A stretch of DNA of 64,000 bases from contig NZ_QRAN01000005.1 in assembly GCF_003457605.1 (NCBI RefSeq), forward strand, positions 62,001 through 126,000, in the 5' to 3' direction. Of the stretch, positions 46,096 to 54,843 are shown piece by piece. Source of the DNA: Seongchinamella sediminis. Lineage in GTDB: Bacteria; Pseudomonadota; Gammaproteobacteria; Pseudomonadales; Halieaceae. Below the pieces are notes generated by a model. That model ran no database searches and was not told where the DNA came from. It saw nothing but the letters and a program-made list of their open reading frames with translations. Position 1 is the stretch's first letter. Each line of letters begins with the position of its first letter. The translations under genes and the position numbers were made by a program.

Positions 46096-47448
46096 TCACT
46101 CCCGCCTCACCAACCCATCAACCGCCATCCCATCATCCATCCTCTCCCCACACCAATACGGCACCCCCGTGCGCGGCCCAATCTCAACCCGCGCCCGCCC
46201 ATTAGCCGTGGTCAGCGCAAACACGTTTCCGCGGAAACGCGTATCCGGCCCGCTGGCAATCTGCCTGCCATTCGGCGTTTTGAATACGGGTTCCCCCGCT
46301 GCATCCAGCACAAGGCCATAGCCCCCCTCATGCACCAGGCGATGATGACGGCGGCACAGTAACAGCATATTATCGAGCCGGGTCTCGCCGCCGTCGGCCC
46401 AGTGGCGGATATGATGCGCATCTACATGGTGTTGCGCGGTGCAGCCGGGGAAACGGCAACCGCCGTCGCGGCGCTGCAGGGCGCGGCGGATGGCCGGTGG
46501 AATACTGCGGGTGCGGCGGCCAATGTCCAATGCGCTTGCGTGAATATGATCGCCGCCATCTTCCAGCCAGTGCACCACGCCGCAGTCGCAGGCAAGGCGG
46601 CGGGACGTTTCCGCACATACGTTCGCAGACATGCTTGTGCCCGCTTCCAGTTCGGCTTCCGCGCCGTCACCGTCTATCCGCAGAGTATTGATATCGGTGT
46701 GCAGGTGTAGCGTGCAGCGGTCGCCGCCGGTGATGATATTCTCTTCTTTGCTGAGGTAACTGTCGGCGATGCGTTCCAGTGCATCAGCGCGGCGCGCGGC
46801 GATGGGGGTTTCGCTGCGGTTCGACGTTTCCGCGGAAACGTCTTCTGGGACGTTGCGCTGTTCTTCCTGGATTGCGCCTGTTGCCGCATCCAGTGCCTGC
46901 GCGAAGCGCGCACCCTGTTCCGGGCTCATGCGCGCCTTGAGCACGTAGCTGCCATCGCTGTCGATGTACCAGTTGAGTTCCCGCAGGGCGTCGTGCTGTT
47001 GGTCGCGTTTCAGTGCTTCACTGCGTTTTACCCTGCGGTAGTTGCGAACCAGGCGCTCGACGTGGGAGGCGGTGCCGTGGTTGGCGATCATCAGCAGGTA
47101 ATCCTCGTTCTGTGGCGTGGCGACGCGGGTCATTGCGCGCACCTTGGAGAAACTGACTTTCCCGCCGCGCAGCGCGGAGCTGATTTGTGGCAGGCTGTCG
47201 AGCGCGTGGGCGACGCGTACTTTCTCGCGCGCTGCGCCCAGGGCGATGCCGCATTTCCAGTTGAGCCAGTGCGCGCAGGATTTCATGCCCGCGCCGCTCC
47301 AGCCGTGGCGTTCGTCGAATTCGCGGATGAGTGTCAGCAAGCGGTAGGTCGCCGCGTTGAGATGGGCGGCGAGTTCGGTGATTTCGTCTTCCAGTGTGGC
47401 GAGATTGCGAACTTCTGATGGTGTGGCTGAAGCAGTGAGATGGTCCAT
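46096..47448 (-). CDS. DUF222/HNH endonuclease-domain protein
   Basis: 450 aa from the ATG at 47448; a TTG upstream is less likely. The N-terminal about 250 residues match DUF222 (13E12-type) and the C-terminal part is an HNH nuclease domain with CRFPGC, DAHHIRHWADGG and LLLCRRHHRLVHEGG. Such genes occur in many copies and are often found in mobile or defence regions. It lies antisense inside the restriction locus, between an hsdR remnant and fic. Three copies of a TTTCCGCGGAAA-type palindrome, one of them decayed, lie within the gene. Confidence 0.82.
   Translation of the reverse strand: MDHLTASATPSEVRNLATLEDEITELAAHLNAATYRLLTLIREFDERHGWSGAGMKSCAHWLNWKCGIALGAAREKVRVAHALDSLPQISSALRGGKVSFSKVRAMTRVATPQNEDYLLMIANHGTASHVERLVRNYRRVKRSEALKRDQQHDALRELNWYIDSDGSYVLKARMSPEQGARFAQALDAATGAIQEEQRNVPEDVSAETSNRSETPIAARRADALERIADSYLSKEENIITGGDRCTLHLHTDINTLRIDGDGAEAELEAGTSMSANVCAETSRRLACDCGVVHWLEDGGDHIHASALDIGRRTRSIPPAIRRALQRRDGGCRFPGCTAQHHVDAHHIRHWADGGETRLDNMLLLCRRHHRLVHEGGYGLVLDAAGEPVFKTPNGRQIASGPDTRFRGNVFALTTANGRARVEIGPRTGVPYWCGERMDDGMAVDGLVRRE
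46224..46239. repeat. CGTTTCCGCGGAAACG palindrome, copy 1
   Basis: A perfect 16-bp palindrome inside the HNH gene, read here as FRGN. The same core occurs at 46823-46842 in another reading frame, where it encodes VSAET. Confidence 0.85.
46823..46842. repeat. GACGTTTCCGCGGAAACGTC palindrome, copy 2
   Basis: A perfect 20-bp palindrome inside the HNH gene. A decayed half copy (GGGACGTTTCCGCACATACG) lies near 46600, where it encodes the similar peptide VCAET. Confidence 0.85.
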
Positions 47449-47637
47449 GGGGAGGGTCCTGTGCCGCTGCAAGAATACTGATTAAATGTACAGTATATGG
47501 TGAATATGTCAATAAAAACATGGAGTTAGGCGATTTTAGATGGTTTGGAGCTGGGCAGCGGCAGACCGGAATTACCCGCGAAGACAGCTCGTGTTTAATG
47601 AATCCATAAAGCGCCAAAAATGAGAAGCAAATAGGCA

Positions 47638-47669
47638 ATCTGCTCAAAAAGGGCTATATTTGAGCAGAT
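47638..47669. promoter_or_regulatory. 11-bp inverted repeat upstream of fic (likely operator)
   Basis: ATCTGCTCAAA (47638-47648) and TTTGAGCAGAT (47659-47669) form a perfect 11-bp inverted repeat. A TATATT hexamer overlaps its right arm (47655-47660) and could be the -10. It lies 24 nt upstream of the fic start, and the Fic protein carries a C-terminal winged helix, so autoregulation is likely. Confidence 0.65.
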
Positions 47670-47692
47670 GAAGGTTTTGTATAAGGAGAATG

Positions 47693-48775
47693 ATGAGCAA
47701 CTACAGGCCGGTCGACTTCCCCCCGACCCAAGAGCTCGAAACAGCCGCTGTGCTGCGGGCACTGGTGCCGGCACACCGTTACCTGGCGGAGCTCAAGGGC
47801 CTGGCGCGCTCGATTCCCAATGAGGGTTTGCTGGTGTCCACGCTGTCGCTGCAGGAGGCGCAGAGCAGTTCGGAGATCGAGAATATCATCACCACGCAAG
47901 ACACCCTCTATAAATACCAGATTCAGCCGCAGCATGCCGACCCCATCAGCAAGGAGGTAGCGCACTACGCGCAGGGACTCGACATTGGTTTTCGACAGGT
48001 GCGGGAAAGCGGCCTGCTCACTCTCAATACCATTCTCGAGGTGCAGGCGGAGCTGGAAGGCAATACGGCGGGCTTGCGCAAAACAACCGGCACCGTGTTG
48101 AAGAATGAGCAAAGCGGGGCGGTGGTCTACGAACCGCCCTCGCCGTTGCAAGTCGGGGAACTGATGGCGGAGCTGGAGCGGTTTATACACGCTGCAAGCC
48201 CGCTGGACCCACTGGTGAAAATGGCCTTGATCCATCATCAGTTTGAAACGATTCACCCGTTCTATGACGGCAACGGCCGCACCGGACGGATCGTCAATAT
48301 TCTGTATCTGGTGAAGGAGCAACTGCTGGATACGCCAATCCTGTACCTGAGTCGCTATATCAGCCAGACCAAGGCAGAGTACTACGCTGGCCTGCAGCAG
48401 GTGCGCGATACAAACAGCTGGGAGAACTGGCTGGTGTACATGCTGCGCGCTGTAGCAGCAACGGCGCGCCATACCAGCGGATTGGTGCAGAGCATCGCTG
48501 TGCTGCTGCAACAGCACAAGCAGCGGATCCGCAGGGATTACCGCTTTTACAGTCAGGACCTGATCAACAATATCTTTCGGCACCCCTACACCAAAGTGGC
48601 GTTTCTGGAACAGGACCTGGGCGTTTCGCGTGCGACCGCCACCCGCTATCTGGACACGCTGGCGAAGGACGGCATTCTCAACAAACAGCGTCTGGGGCGC
48701 GAAAACTACTACATCAATCACGAACTGGTAGCGCTGCTGTTCAATCTACCGGAACTCAATAGGTGGGATGCGTGA
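47693..48775 (+). CDS. Fic family protein with C-terminal winged helix
   Basis: 360 aa from the second of two adjacent ATGs, spaced properly after AAGGAG. The Fic active site is HPFYDGNGRTGR (about residue 187). The N-terminal SSEIEN matches the inhibitory S/TxxxE(G/N) motif of class II Fic proteins, which folds over the active site. The C-terminal region (VSRATATRYLDTLAKDGIL) is a winged helix. Fic enzymes attach AMP or other groups to target proteins. The stop overlaps the hsdR start by 4 nt (GTGA), so it is coupled to restriction. Confidence 0.88.
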   Translation: MSNYRPVDFPPTQELETAAVLRALVPAHRYLAELKGLARSIPNEGLLVSTLSLQEAQSSSEIENIITTQDTLYKYQIQPQHADPISKEVAHYAQGLDIGFRQVRESGLLTLNTILEVQAELEGNTAGLRKTTGTVLKNEQSGAVVYEPPSPLQVGELMAELERFIHAASPLDPLVKMALIHHQFETIHPFYDGNGRTGRIVNILYLVKEQLLDTPILYLSRYISQTKAEYYAGLQQVRDTNSWENWLVYMLRAVAATARHTSGLVQSIAVLLQQHKQRIRRDYRFYSQDLINNIFRHPYTKVAFLEQDLGVSRATATRYLDTLAKDGILNKQRLGRENYYINHELVALLFNLPELNRWDA

Positions 48776-51690
48776 AACCCGGCGAACATAAAACCGTCCA
48801 AGCCCGAATCCTCCAATATGCCGAGGCCATCGGTTGGACGATTGTGTCCCGCGAGGAAGCGGAAGAGCGGCGCGGGTGTGATCCGACCGTTCCGCCCGCC
48901 GACCGCGCCAAAAACCGCTCGCTTTTTTTCGACGACCTGCTTTACACCAAAGTGCGGGAATTCAACCCGCGCTACTTTGATGCCGAGGGCGCCTTGCTCG
49001 GGCAGTTCCGCCATCTCCACGCCGACATCTACGGCAATCGCGAATTTGTCGACCACTTGCGCAACCGGGGCAAGTTCTTCGACGTTGATGAGAACCGCGA
49101 GCGCGACCTGATCCTGATCGATTACGAGAATCCGACGCGCAACATTTACGAAGCTACCGAAGAGTGGGCCTTTCACAACGGCCACTACGGCACGCGGGAG
49201 GATGTTGTCTTTCTCATCAACGGCATCCCGGTGCTGGTGATCGAATGCAAGAACGCCAACAAGGATGAGGCGATTGCCCTGGGGGTGGACCAGATCCGCC
49301 GGTATCACCGCGAGACGCCGGAGCTCTTTGTCCCGCAGCAGCTGTTCACCGCCACCGACGCCATCGGCTTTTCCTATGGGGTGAGCTGGAACACGGTGCG
49401 GCGCAATATTTTCACCTGGAAGAATGAGGAGGTCGGCAAGCTGGAGGCCAAGGTGAAGAGCTTCTGCGCCATCGGGCAGGTGCTCGCCTTCCTCAAGGAC
49501 TACATCGTCTTTGCCGAAAAAGACGAGGAACTGAACAAGTACATTCTGCGCCAGCACCAGACGGGCGCGGTGGACGCCGCCGTTGAGCGCGGCCTCGACC
49601 CGGCCCGCACCCGTGGCCTTGTCTGGCACACCCAGGGGAGCGGCAAGACCTTTACTATGATCAAGGCGGCGGAACGGTTGTTCCGTGCCCCCGAAGCGGA
49701 TAAGCCCACTGTCCTGCTAATGATCGACCGCAACGAGCTCGAAGACCAGATGCTCAAGAACCTCGCCGCGCTGGGCCTGGGCAACCTGGAGCACGCCAGC
49801 AGTATCGCCCGGCTCAACCAGCTGCTGAAGGACGACTACCGCGGCATCATCGTGACCATGATCCACAAGTTCCGCGATATGCCAGCGGATCTCAACACGC
49901 GCTCGAATATCTATGTGCTGATTGATGAGGCACACCGCACCACCGGCGGCGACCTCGGCAATTTCCTGATGGCAGGGCTGCCCAACGCGACCTACCTCGG
50001 CTTCACCGGCACTCCGGTGGACAAGACTGTTTACGGCAAGGGCACCTTCAAGACCTTCGGCTGTGAGGACGATGCGGGTTACCTGCACAAATATTCCATC
50101 GCCGACAGCATCGAGGACGGCACCACGCTGCCGCTCTACTACCAGCTGGCCCCCAACGAGATGCTCGTCCCTCATGAGACGCTGGACAAGGAATTCCTTT
50201 CCCTTGCCCACGCCGAGGGTGTGGCCGATATTGAGGAGCTGAACAAAATCCTTGAGCGGGCAGTCAACCTGAAGAACTTCCTCAAGGGCAAAGAGCGCAT
50301 ACAGCAGGTCGCGAAGTTTGTCGCCACTCATTATCAGGAAAATGTCGAGCCACTGGGATACAAGGCTTTCCTGGTCGGCGTGGACCGGGAGGCCTGCGCT
50401 CATTACAAGCACGCCCTGGATCAATTCCTGCCCGCCGAGTATTCCGAGGTCGTGTACACCGGGAGTAATAACGATTCTGCCCTGTTGAAAGAATTTCAGC
50501 TCGACTCGAAGCGAGAGCGGCAGATTCGCAAGAGCTTTGGCAAGCTTGACCAACTGCCGAAAATTCTGATTGTCACCGAAAAACTGCTCACGGGCTTCGA
50601 TGCACCCGTGCTCTATGCCATGTACCTCGACAAGCCGATGCGCGATCACACGCTGCTGCAGGCCATCGCCCGGGTGAATCGTCCCTATGAGAATGAGGCC
50701 CAGGAAATGGTGAAGCCTCACGGCTTCGTGCTGGATTTTGTCGGTATCTTCGACAAGCTGGAAAAAGCCCTGGCCTTCGATAGTGAGGAAATCAACGCCA
50801 TCGTCAAGGACCTGAAGTTGCTGAAGGTCTTGTTCCAGAACAAGATGGCCTCGAAAGCGCCGGCCTACCTGGGCCTTATCGAGCGCAACTTCGACGACAA
50901 GGACGTGGAATCCCTCACCGAGCATTTCCGTGATCCCGAGCGGCGGAAAGAGTTCTTTAAGGAATACAAAGAAATACAGATGCTCTACGAGATCATCTCG
51001 CCCGATGCCTTCCTCCGGTCCTTCATCGACGACTACGCAACCCTCTCAGCCATCTACCAGGTGGTGCGCAAGGCGTACACCCGGACGGTGATGGTGGATC
51101 GAGATTTCCAGGCGAAAACCAATCAGCTGGTGCAGGACAAGGTGGGTAGTTACGGCGTTGGCCACCTGGATGAGATCGTCGAGATCAACGCGGATACGAT
51201 TGAGCTGATCAATAAAAAGAACCGAGGTGAGGCCACCAAGGTCATCAACCTGGTGAAAAGTATCGCAAGGCTGGCTGATGAAAGCAGTGATGATCCCAAC
51301 CTGATCGCTATGGCTGAGCGAGCCAGGACGGTCCAGGAGAGCTTTGAGAATCGCCAGACCAGTACCGCCGAAGCACTGGAGGAATTGTTGCGGGAAGTGG
51401 CGTCTAACGAGGCCAGGAAGAAAGTACAGGCCGAGAAATCTTTCGATGGTTTGACCTATTTCGTTTACCGCACACTGCTCGACGCCCAGATAACCAACGC
51501 AGAGGATGTCAGCCGGACAATTCGTAACGCCTTCACCGACTTCCCGAATTGGCAGAAGAGCGAGAATGCCATGCGCGAGCTACGCAAGAAGGTAACTTTC
51601 GCCATTTTCGCTGAGACCGAAGACCTCAATGCGGTCAGCGCCCTGGTGGATGAACTGTTTTCTCTGCTGGAGAAGGCCAATCGACTCTAA
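48772..51690 (+). CDS. hsdR: Type I restriction endonuclease subunit R
   Basis: 972 aa from the GTG at 48772, which overlaps the fic stop; a GTG three codons earlier is possible. The N-terminal nuclease domain has the VLVIECK motif (E and K of the D/ExK site, about residues 158-160). The helicase/translocase core has HTQGSGKTF (about residues 286-293), IDEAHRTT and FTGTPVD. HsdR cuts DNA after ATP-driven translocation. Separated from hsdM and hsdS by gajAB, the HNH gene and fic, it is intact. Confidence 0.93.
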   Translation: MKPGEHKTVQARILQYAEAIGWTIVSREEAEERRGCDPTVPPADRAKNRSLFFDDLLYTKVREFNPRYFDAEGALLGQFRHLHADIYGNREFVDHLRNRGKFFDVDENRERDLILIDYENPTRNIYEATEEWAFHNGHYGTREDVVFLINGIPVLVIECKNANKDEAIALGVDQIRRYHRETPELFVPQQLFTATDAIGFSYGVSWNTVRRNIFTWKNEEVGKLEAKVKSFCAIGQVLAFLKDYIVFAEKDEELNKYILRQHQTGAVDAAVERGLDPARTRGLVWHTQGSGKTFTMIKAAERLFRAPEADKPTVLLMIDRNELEDQMLKNLAALGLGNLEHASSIARLNQLLKDDYRGIIVTMIHKFRDMPADLNTRSNIYVLIDEAHRTTGGDLGNFLMAGLPNATYLGFTGTPVDKTVYGKGTFKTFGCEDDAGYLHKYSIADSIEDGTTLPLYYQLAPNEMLVPHETLDKEFLSLAHAEGVADIEELNKILERAVNLKNFLKGKERIQQVAKFVATHYQENVEPLGYKAFLVGVDREACAHYKHALDQFLPAEYSEVVYTGSNNDSALLKEFQLDSKRERQIRKSFGKLDQLPKILIVTEKLLTGFDAPVLYAMYLDKPMRDHTLLQAIARVNRPYENEAQEMVKPHGFVLDFVGIFDKLEKALAFDSEEINAIVKDLKLLKVLFQNKMASKAPAYLGLIERNFDDKDVESLTEHFRDPERRKEFFKEYKEIQMLYEIISPDAFLRSFIDDYATLSAIYQVVRKAYTRTVMVDRDFQAKTNQLVQDKVGSYGVGHLDEIVEINADTIELINKKNRGEATKVINLVKSIARLADESSDDPNLIAMAERARTVQESFENRQTSTAEALEELLREVASNEARKKVQAEKSFDGLTYFVYRTLLDAQITNAEDVSRTIRNAFTDFPNWQKSENAMRELRKKVTFAIFAETEDLNAVSALVDELFSLLEKANRL

Positions 51691-52042
51691 GGTTACGAAA
51701 ACGGCCAAACAAAAGCAGGCCTTCAAGCACCGCGTCCAGGAGTGGGCTGTAAAGCTGGATGTGGAAGTCGTCTGGTTGGGCGTGCGGCCCATGCACAACA
51801 AATGGGCGTCCTGTTCGACCAATGGCCACCTCAATTTCAACGCCGAATTGCTAGGCCTCGACCGGGACCTCTGGGACTACGTGATCGTCCATGAACTCCT
51901 GCACTTCTTCGTGCCCAATCACGGTAGACTCTGGAAGAGTCTGATGAGAGCACACCTTGGGGATTACGAAGTCAGCGAAAGGAAGCTGAAAAGCCTGAGT
52001 TTGCCGCCCACTGGAGTGCTCGACAAGGAAAATGCCAGATAA
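51650..52042 (+). CDS. DUF45/YgjP-type metallopeptidase
   Basis: 130 aa from an ATG at 51650, overlapping the hsdR 3' end by 41 nt; an ATG at 51629 is also possible. The zinc motif HELLHFF (HExxH) with a following NHGRLW matches the YgjP-like family, and these genes are often paired with type I hsdR genes. The role in restriction is not established. Confidence 0.7.
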   Translation: MNCFLCWRRPIDSKVTKTAKQKQAFKHRVQEWAVKLDVEVVWLGVRPMHNKWASCSTNGHLNFNAELLGLDRDLWDYVIVHELLHFFVPNHGRLWKSLMRAHLGDYEVSERKLKSLSLPPTGVLDKENAR

Positions 52043-52043
52043 A

Positions 52044-53309
52044 TTATTCTTCAAACGCAAATGGATTCAAGAACTGTCGTTTCCAAAACAGCTTGCGATC
52101 AACTACGCTCAAGCTGGCTTCATCGCAAACCTTATCCCAATTGGTCTCAATCGCTTCCCGCTGCTTTTCGAAGATTGCTTTAGCCTCACTTTCCGAGAGC
52201 TGAAAGTGGGGCGCGGCATCCAGGCAAGATTTAAGTTTGCTTAGCCTGTTGTCACCGGAAATCAGCATAGCTTGAGTAGCTTCACTGCCCGTTCTGTCTT
52301 GCGGGCAAATATCATATGCTGGCGTTAATTGCAGTGTTTTACCATTCCAAAATGCCGCATGGTTCCTGGCGTGATCATCGGTATTGCCGCACAGGATATT
52401 GAAGACAATCCGAGAGAACAGTTCTTCGAGTGTTTGTTTGGGATCATCGAAACAATGGCGGATAATTTCGGCGAAGGTTTCATAGCTGGCATACCCCGCC
52501 ATCATGTCATCCAGGCCAAAGAGCGTTAGCGCGGAGACCATGGCTTTGCGCGTCCAGCGCCTTGCCGTTTTTTCGCGATCAAATCGCTCGATCAACAGAA
52601 TATCTTTTTGTGCAGCTTGCACCAGTTTTACTGGCGCGACATTAATGCCGGCAAGCGCTGCCAATCGCATGGCGATATATTCAGCTTTTACCACGCTGTA
52701 AAGGTCAGTGCTGGAAGAAAACTTCGCCACGTATTTCGTGCCCTGATCTTCGATCAGGGCCTTGGGACGTGCACCACCAATAGAGCTACCATGAAAGAGC
52801 GCCTGATCCAGCTCAGGTGTGAGCGGTACGCCTTGCTCAACCCGCGCAGCCGATTGCAGCAGTGCTTCCAGTGGAGCATTGTTTGCTGAGCGTGGAACAT
52901 ATTCACTAGGCGAGCGTTGGAAATCCAGTGCGCCGATACGGTCAGAGCCAGACTCCAGCAAATAGCTTAACTCGCCTAGTGCATCGGTATCCGTATCTTT
53001 GCCTTTGCGCCCGAGTTGTTTATTGATGATAACGCGCCGACCCCAGGCATCCGGTGCGGAATCCCGGATGCAGCCGGGCATAGTTAGTCCATCAGGCAGG
53101 GGTAACACGCCTTTTTTAAGCGGCAATTCCGGCTCATAAATGGAAATGGCTGGAGGATTAGCGTTAATGCGATCAAGATAGCTTTTACCGTAGTTGAACT
53201 GCACGTTGCCCTGATCGTCAGATTCCAGCTTCCCGGCAACAACAGGTTCAGTGGTATCGGGCAGCCATATCCAGACAAAAGCATCTTTGTCAGTGGTCTT
53301 AGAAGTCAT
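52044..53309 (-). CDS. hipA: HipA-type serine/threonine kinase toxin (copy 1)
   Basis: 421 aa from the ATG at 53309. The N-terminal HipA_N domain and the kinase domain are present; the catalytic loop reads GNTDDHARNHA and a TPAYDI motif follows (Asp and Asn for metal and ATP). HipA toxins phosphorylate translation factors such as glutamyl-tRNA synthetase in the classical case. The start overlaps the 3' end of the antitoxin gene by 11 nt. Confidence 0.88.
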   Translation of the reverse strand: MTSKTTDKDAFVWIWLPDTTEPVVAGKLESDDQGNVQFNYGKSYLDRINANPPAISIYEPELPLKKGVLPLPDGLTMPGCIRDSAPDAWGRRVIINKQLGRKGKDTDTDALGELSYLLESGSDRIGALDFQRSPSEYVPRSANNAPLEALLQSAARVEQGVPLTPELDQALFHGSSIGGARPKALIEDQGTKYVAKFSSSTDLYSVVKAEYIAMRLAALAGINVAPVKLVQAAQKDILLIERFDREKTARRWTRKAMVSALTLFGLDDMMAGYASYETFAEIIRHCFDDPKQTLEELFSRIVFNILCGNTDDHARNHAAFWNGKTLQLTPAYDICPQDRTGSEATQAMLISGDNRLSKLKSCLDAAPHFQLSESEAKAIFEKQREAIETNWDKVCDEASLSVVDRKLFWKRQFLNPFAFEE

Positions 53310-53637
53310 CGTCAGCAACCTTTACTTTCTTGCGCACCGACTTGGGTAGCAGTGCGAGTTTGTCTTCTGTTTGGCGAATATGCTTGGTAAGTGTGGTTGC
53401 TTCGGCGTCAAAAAGCTTAACGCCCACGATGGTGGCAACTTCAAAGGTCGCACCCAGCGCGCATTTGGGGTCGCCTTTTTCGATGCGCTGCAATAGGCCG
53501 CGAGAAATTCCGGCGCGGTCAGCAACCTCTTGCGCAGTCATCTTGCGCTCTTTTCTTGCCGCACGGATCAGGTTGCCAAGCAGGCTAATGGCTTCAAGGC
53601 TGTAACGGGAATAGGTGCGTGCCGATACTTTAGACAT
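53299..53637 (-). CDS. hipB: HipB-type XRE antitoxin (copy 1)
   Basis: 112 aa with a helix-turn-helix (TAQEVADRAGISRGLLQRIE) of the XRE family. Antitoxin and repressor of the hipBA operon. The leader upstream is rich in operator-like dyads. Confidence 0.88.
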   Translation of the reverse strand: MSKVSARTYSRYSLEAISLLGNLIRAARKERKMTAQEVADRAGISRGLLQRIEKGDPKCALGATFEVATIVGVKLFDAEATTLTKHIRQTEDKLALLPKSVRKKVKVADDDF

Positions 53638-53672
53638 GGCTTACCTTTGGTTTCTCTCTTTTGGTCTGTTTG

Positions 53673-53794
53673 TGAATCATATAGCATTCATATGATCTAT
53701 ACATGAATCATGGTATCAGTGCTTGGCTGATCCAACAAGTAAAAAATGGTTCATATATAGACCGTAACGTGTTTTTGTGATCTATATGTGGATC
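53673..53794. promoter_or_regulatory. Cluster of dyad operators upstream of hipB copy 1
   Basis: Four related sites: TGAATCATATAGCATTCA (53673-53690), TGATCTATACATGAATCA (53693-53710), TGGTTCATATATAGACC (53747-53763) and TGATCTATATGTGGATC (53778-53794). All are imperfect dyads with a TATA-like centre. HipB proteins bind several such sites; these are good candidates. Confidence 0.65.
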
Positions 53795-53817
53795 GTAATG
53801 CTGTGGATTAAAGGGCG

Positions 53818-53942
53818 CTAGATTTCCGGCTCATGCCCGCGATTTCGGCTTTCTATCCCGCTTTGGCGCAGATCTTCGCGAATATTCCGGTTTCTTCCGC
53901 ATTCTTCGATCAGTGCTTCAACAGCCGGACGGGTTATGGCTG
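53818..53942 (-). other. Short open fragment of unknown origin
   Basis: About 37 codons ending at 53818 (protein start ITRPAVEALIEECG, then a charged Arg-rich end) have protein-like composition but no start or family. Probably the tail of a lost gene. Confidence 0.25.
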
Positions 53943-54251
53943 ACTAATCGGCGGCTTGTAGGAGATTTTTTCTTTGTCGATGACAATCAGGTCCTTTTGG
54001 CGCATGTGCTCGACAAGGCCCGTCAGTTCCGCATCGTCGAGCTTGTTCAGGAACAAAGTGATGATGGTGTTTTTGAGGGTGGCAACCTTGCGGGGCCTGG
54101 CATGGCCCAGATTAGTGAAGCGCTCGACGATCTGCCCGGCATAGAACGCGATGTGGAAATCCAGCGCGTTCGGACCATTGCCACCAATTTGGACGTAGCG
54201 GGCCTGGTCGCCCGCGGCTGTCCAGGGGTCCGGCAGGATTATAGATTGCAT
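53934..54251 (-). pseudogene. PIN/NYN-like gene remnant, copy 1
   Basis: The fragment has QIGGNGPNALDFHIAFYAGQ followed directly by VERFTNLGHARPRKV and a C-terminal LVIDKEKISYKPP. Related intact PIN-like nuclease proteins carry about 80 more residues between these parts, so a central deletion is likely. A second, different fragment of the same family lies at 61.5 kb. Part of a 47-bp near-identical repeat. Confidence 0.5.
54083..54129. repeat. 47-bp direct repeat, left copy
   Basis: 44 of 47 positions match 61538-61584, in the same orientation. It lies in the PIN-like fragment, and similarity stops sharply at both edges. Confidence 0.8.
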
Positions 54252-54253
54252 GG

Positions 54254-54597
54254 TCACTCCTCCTTTTTCGTGACGGGTTTTGCCCTGGACTTTCTCTGTG
54301 CCCGCTGTTGCTGGCGCTGCTGCGAGCGCTCCCTGGCTTCCTTGAGCCGGTACGAGTCACACTCGATATTGATGATCTCGGCGTTGTGCACCAGCCGGTC
54401 AATCAGCGAGACAACGCAGGATGCATTCGGGAACACCTCGCCCCATTCGGTGAACGGGCGGTTGGTCGTCACCACCGTGGATTTTTGCTCATACCGACGA
54501 CTGACGATCTCGAACAGCAGATCCACGTGCCGGTTACCGTAGGATAAATACCCGATTTCATCGATCACCAGGAGCTCCGGATGCGTGTAGCGCACTG
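54254..54597 (-). pseudogene. IS21-family istB remnant
   Basis: The C-terminal about 110 residues of an IstB ATPase remain, with LLVIDEIGYLSYGNRHVDLL (Walker B), a sensor-like TTNRPFTEW and SLIDRLVHNAEI. The N-terminal half with Walker A is missing. The break is at the junction with the truncated IS66 near 54597. Confidence 0.8.
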
Positions 54598-54843
54598 CTC
54601 GATGATTTCCATCGCAGTGGGCTCACCAAGGTGGCCTTCTGCCAACAGCACGGCGTGGCCACCAGCAGCCTGAACCGCTGGCAGCGGGTGCTTGAAAAGC
54701 CTGAGGGCGGCGATTTCGTTGATGTCACCGCGCCGCTTTCCCGTGCCCCGGCTGCGCCGGCTTCTGGCTGTGATCCCGACAATGCCTGGCAGGTAGAACT
54801 GGCACTGGGGAACGGTATCGTGCTGAGAATACGCACGGCCTGA
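54598..54843 (+). pseudogene. IS66 tnpA fragment
   Basis: The reading frame starts with DDFHRSGLTKVAFC and ends LRIRTA. About 15 N-terminal residues, including the usual start, are missing. The stop overlaps the tnpB start (TGATG). Confidence 0.7.

Noticed and set aside
49717-50925. 402-codon open frame opposite hsdR
   Set aside because: Antisense to a gene with conserved helicase motifs.
54500-54640. Left terminal repeat of IS66
   Set aside because: No GTAAGCG-type end found in this stretch; the element is truncated.
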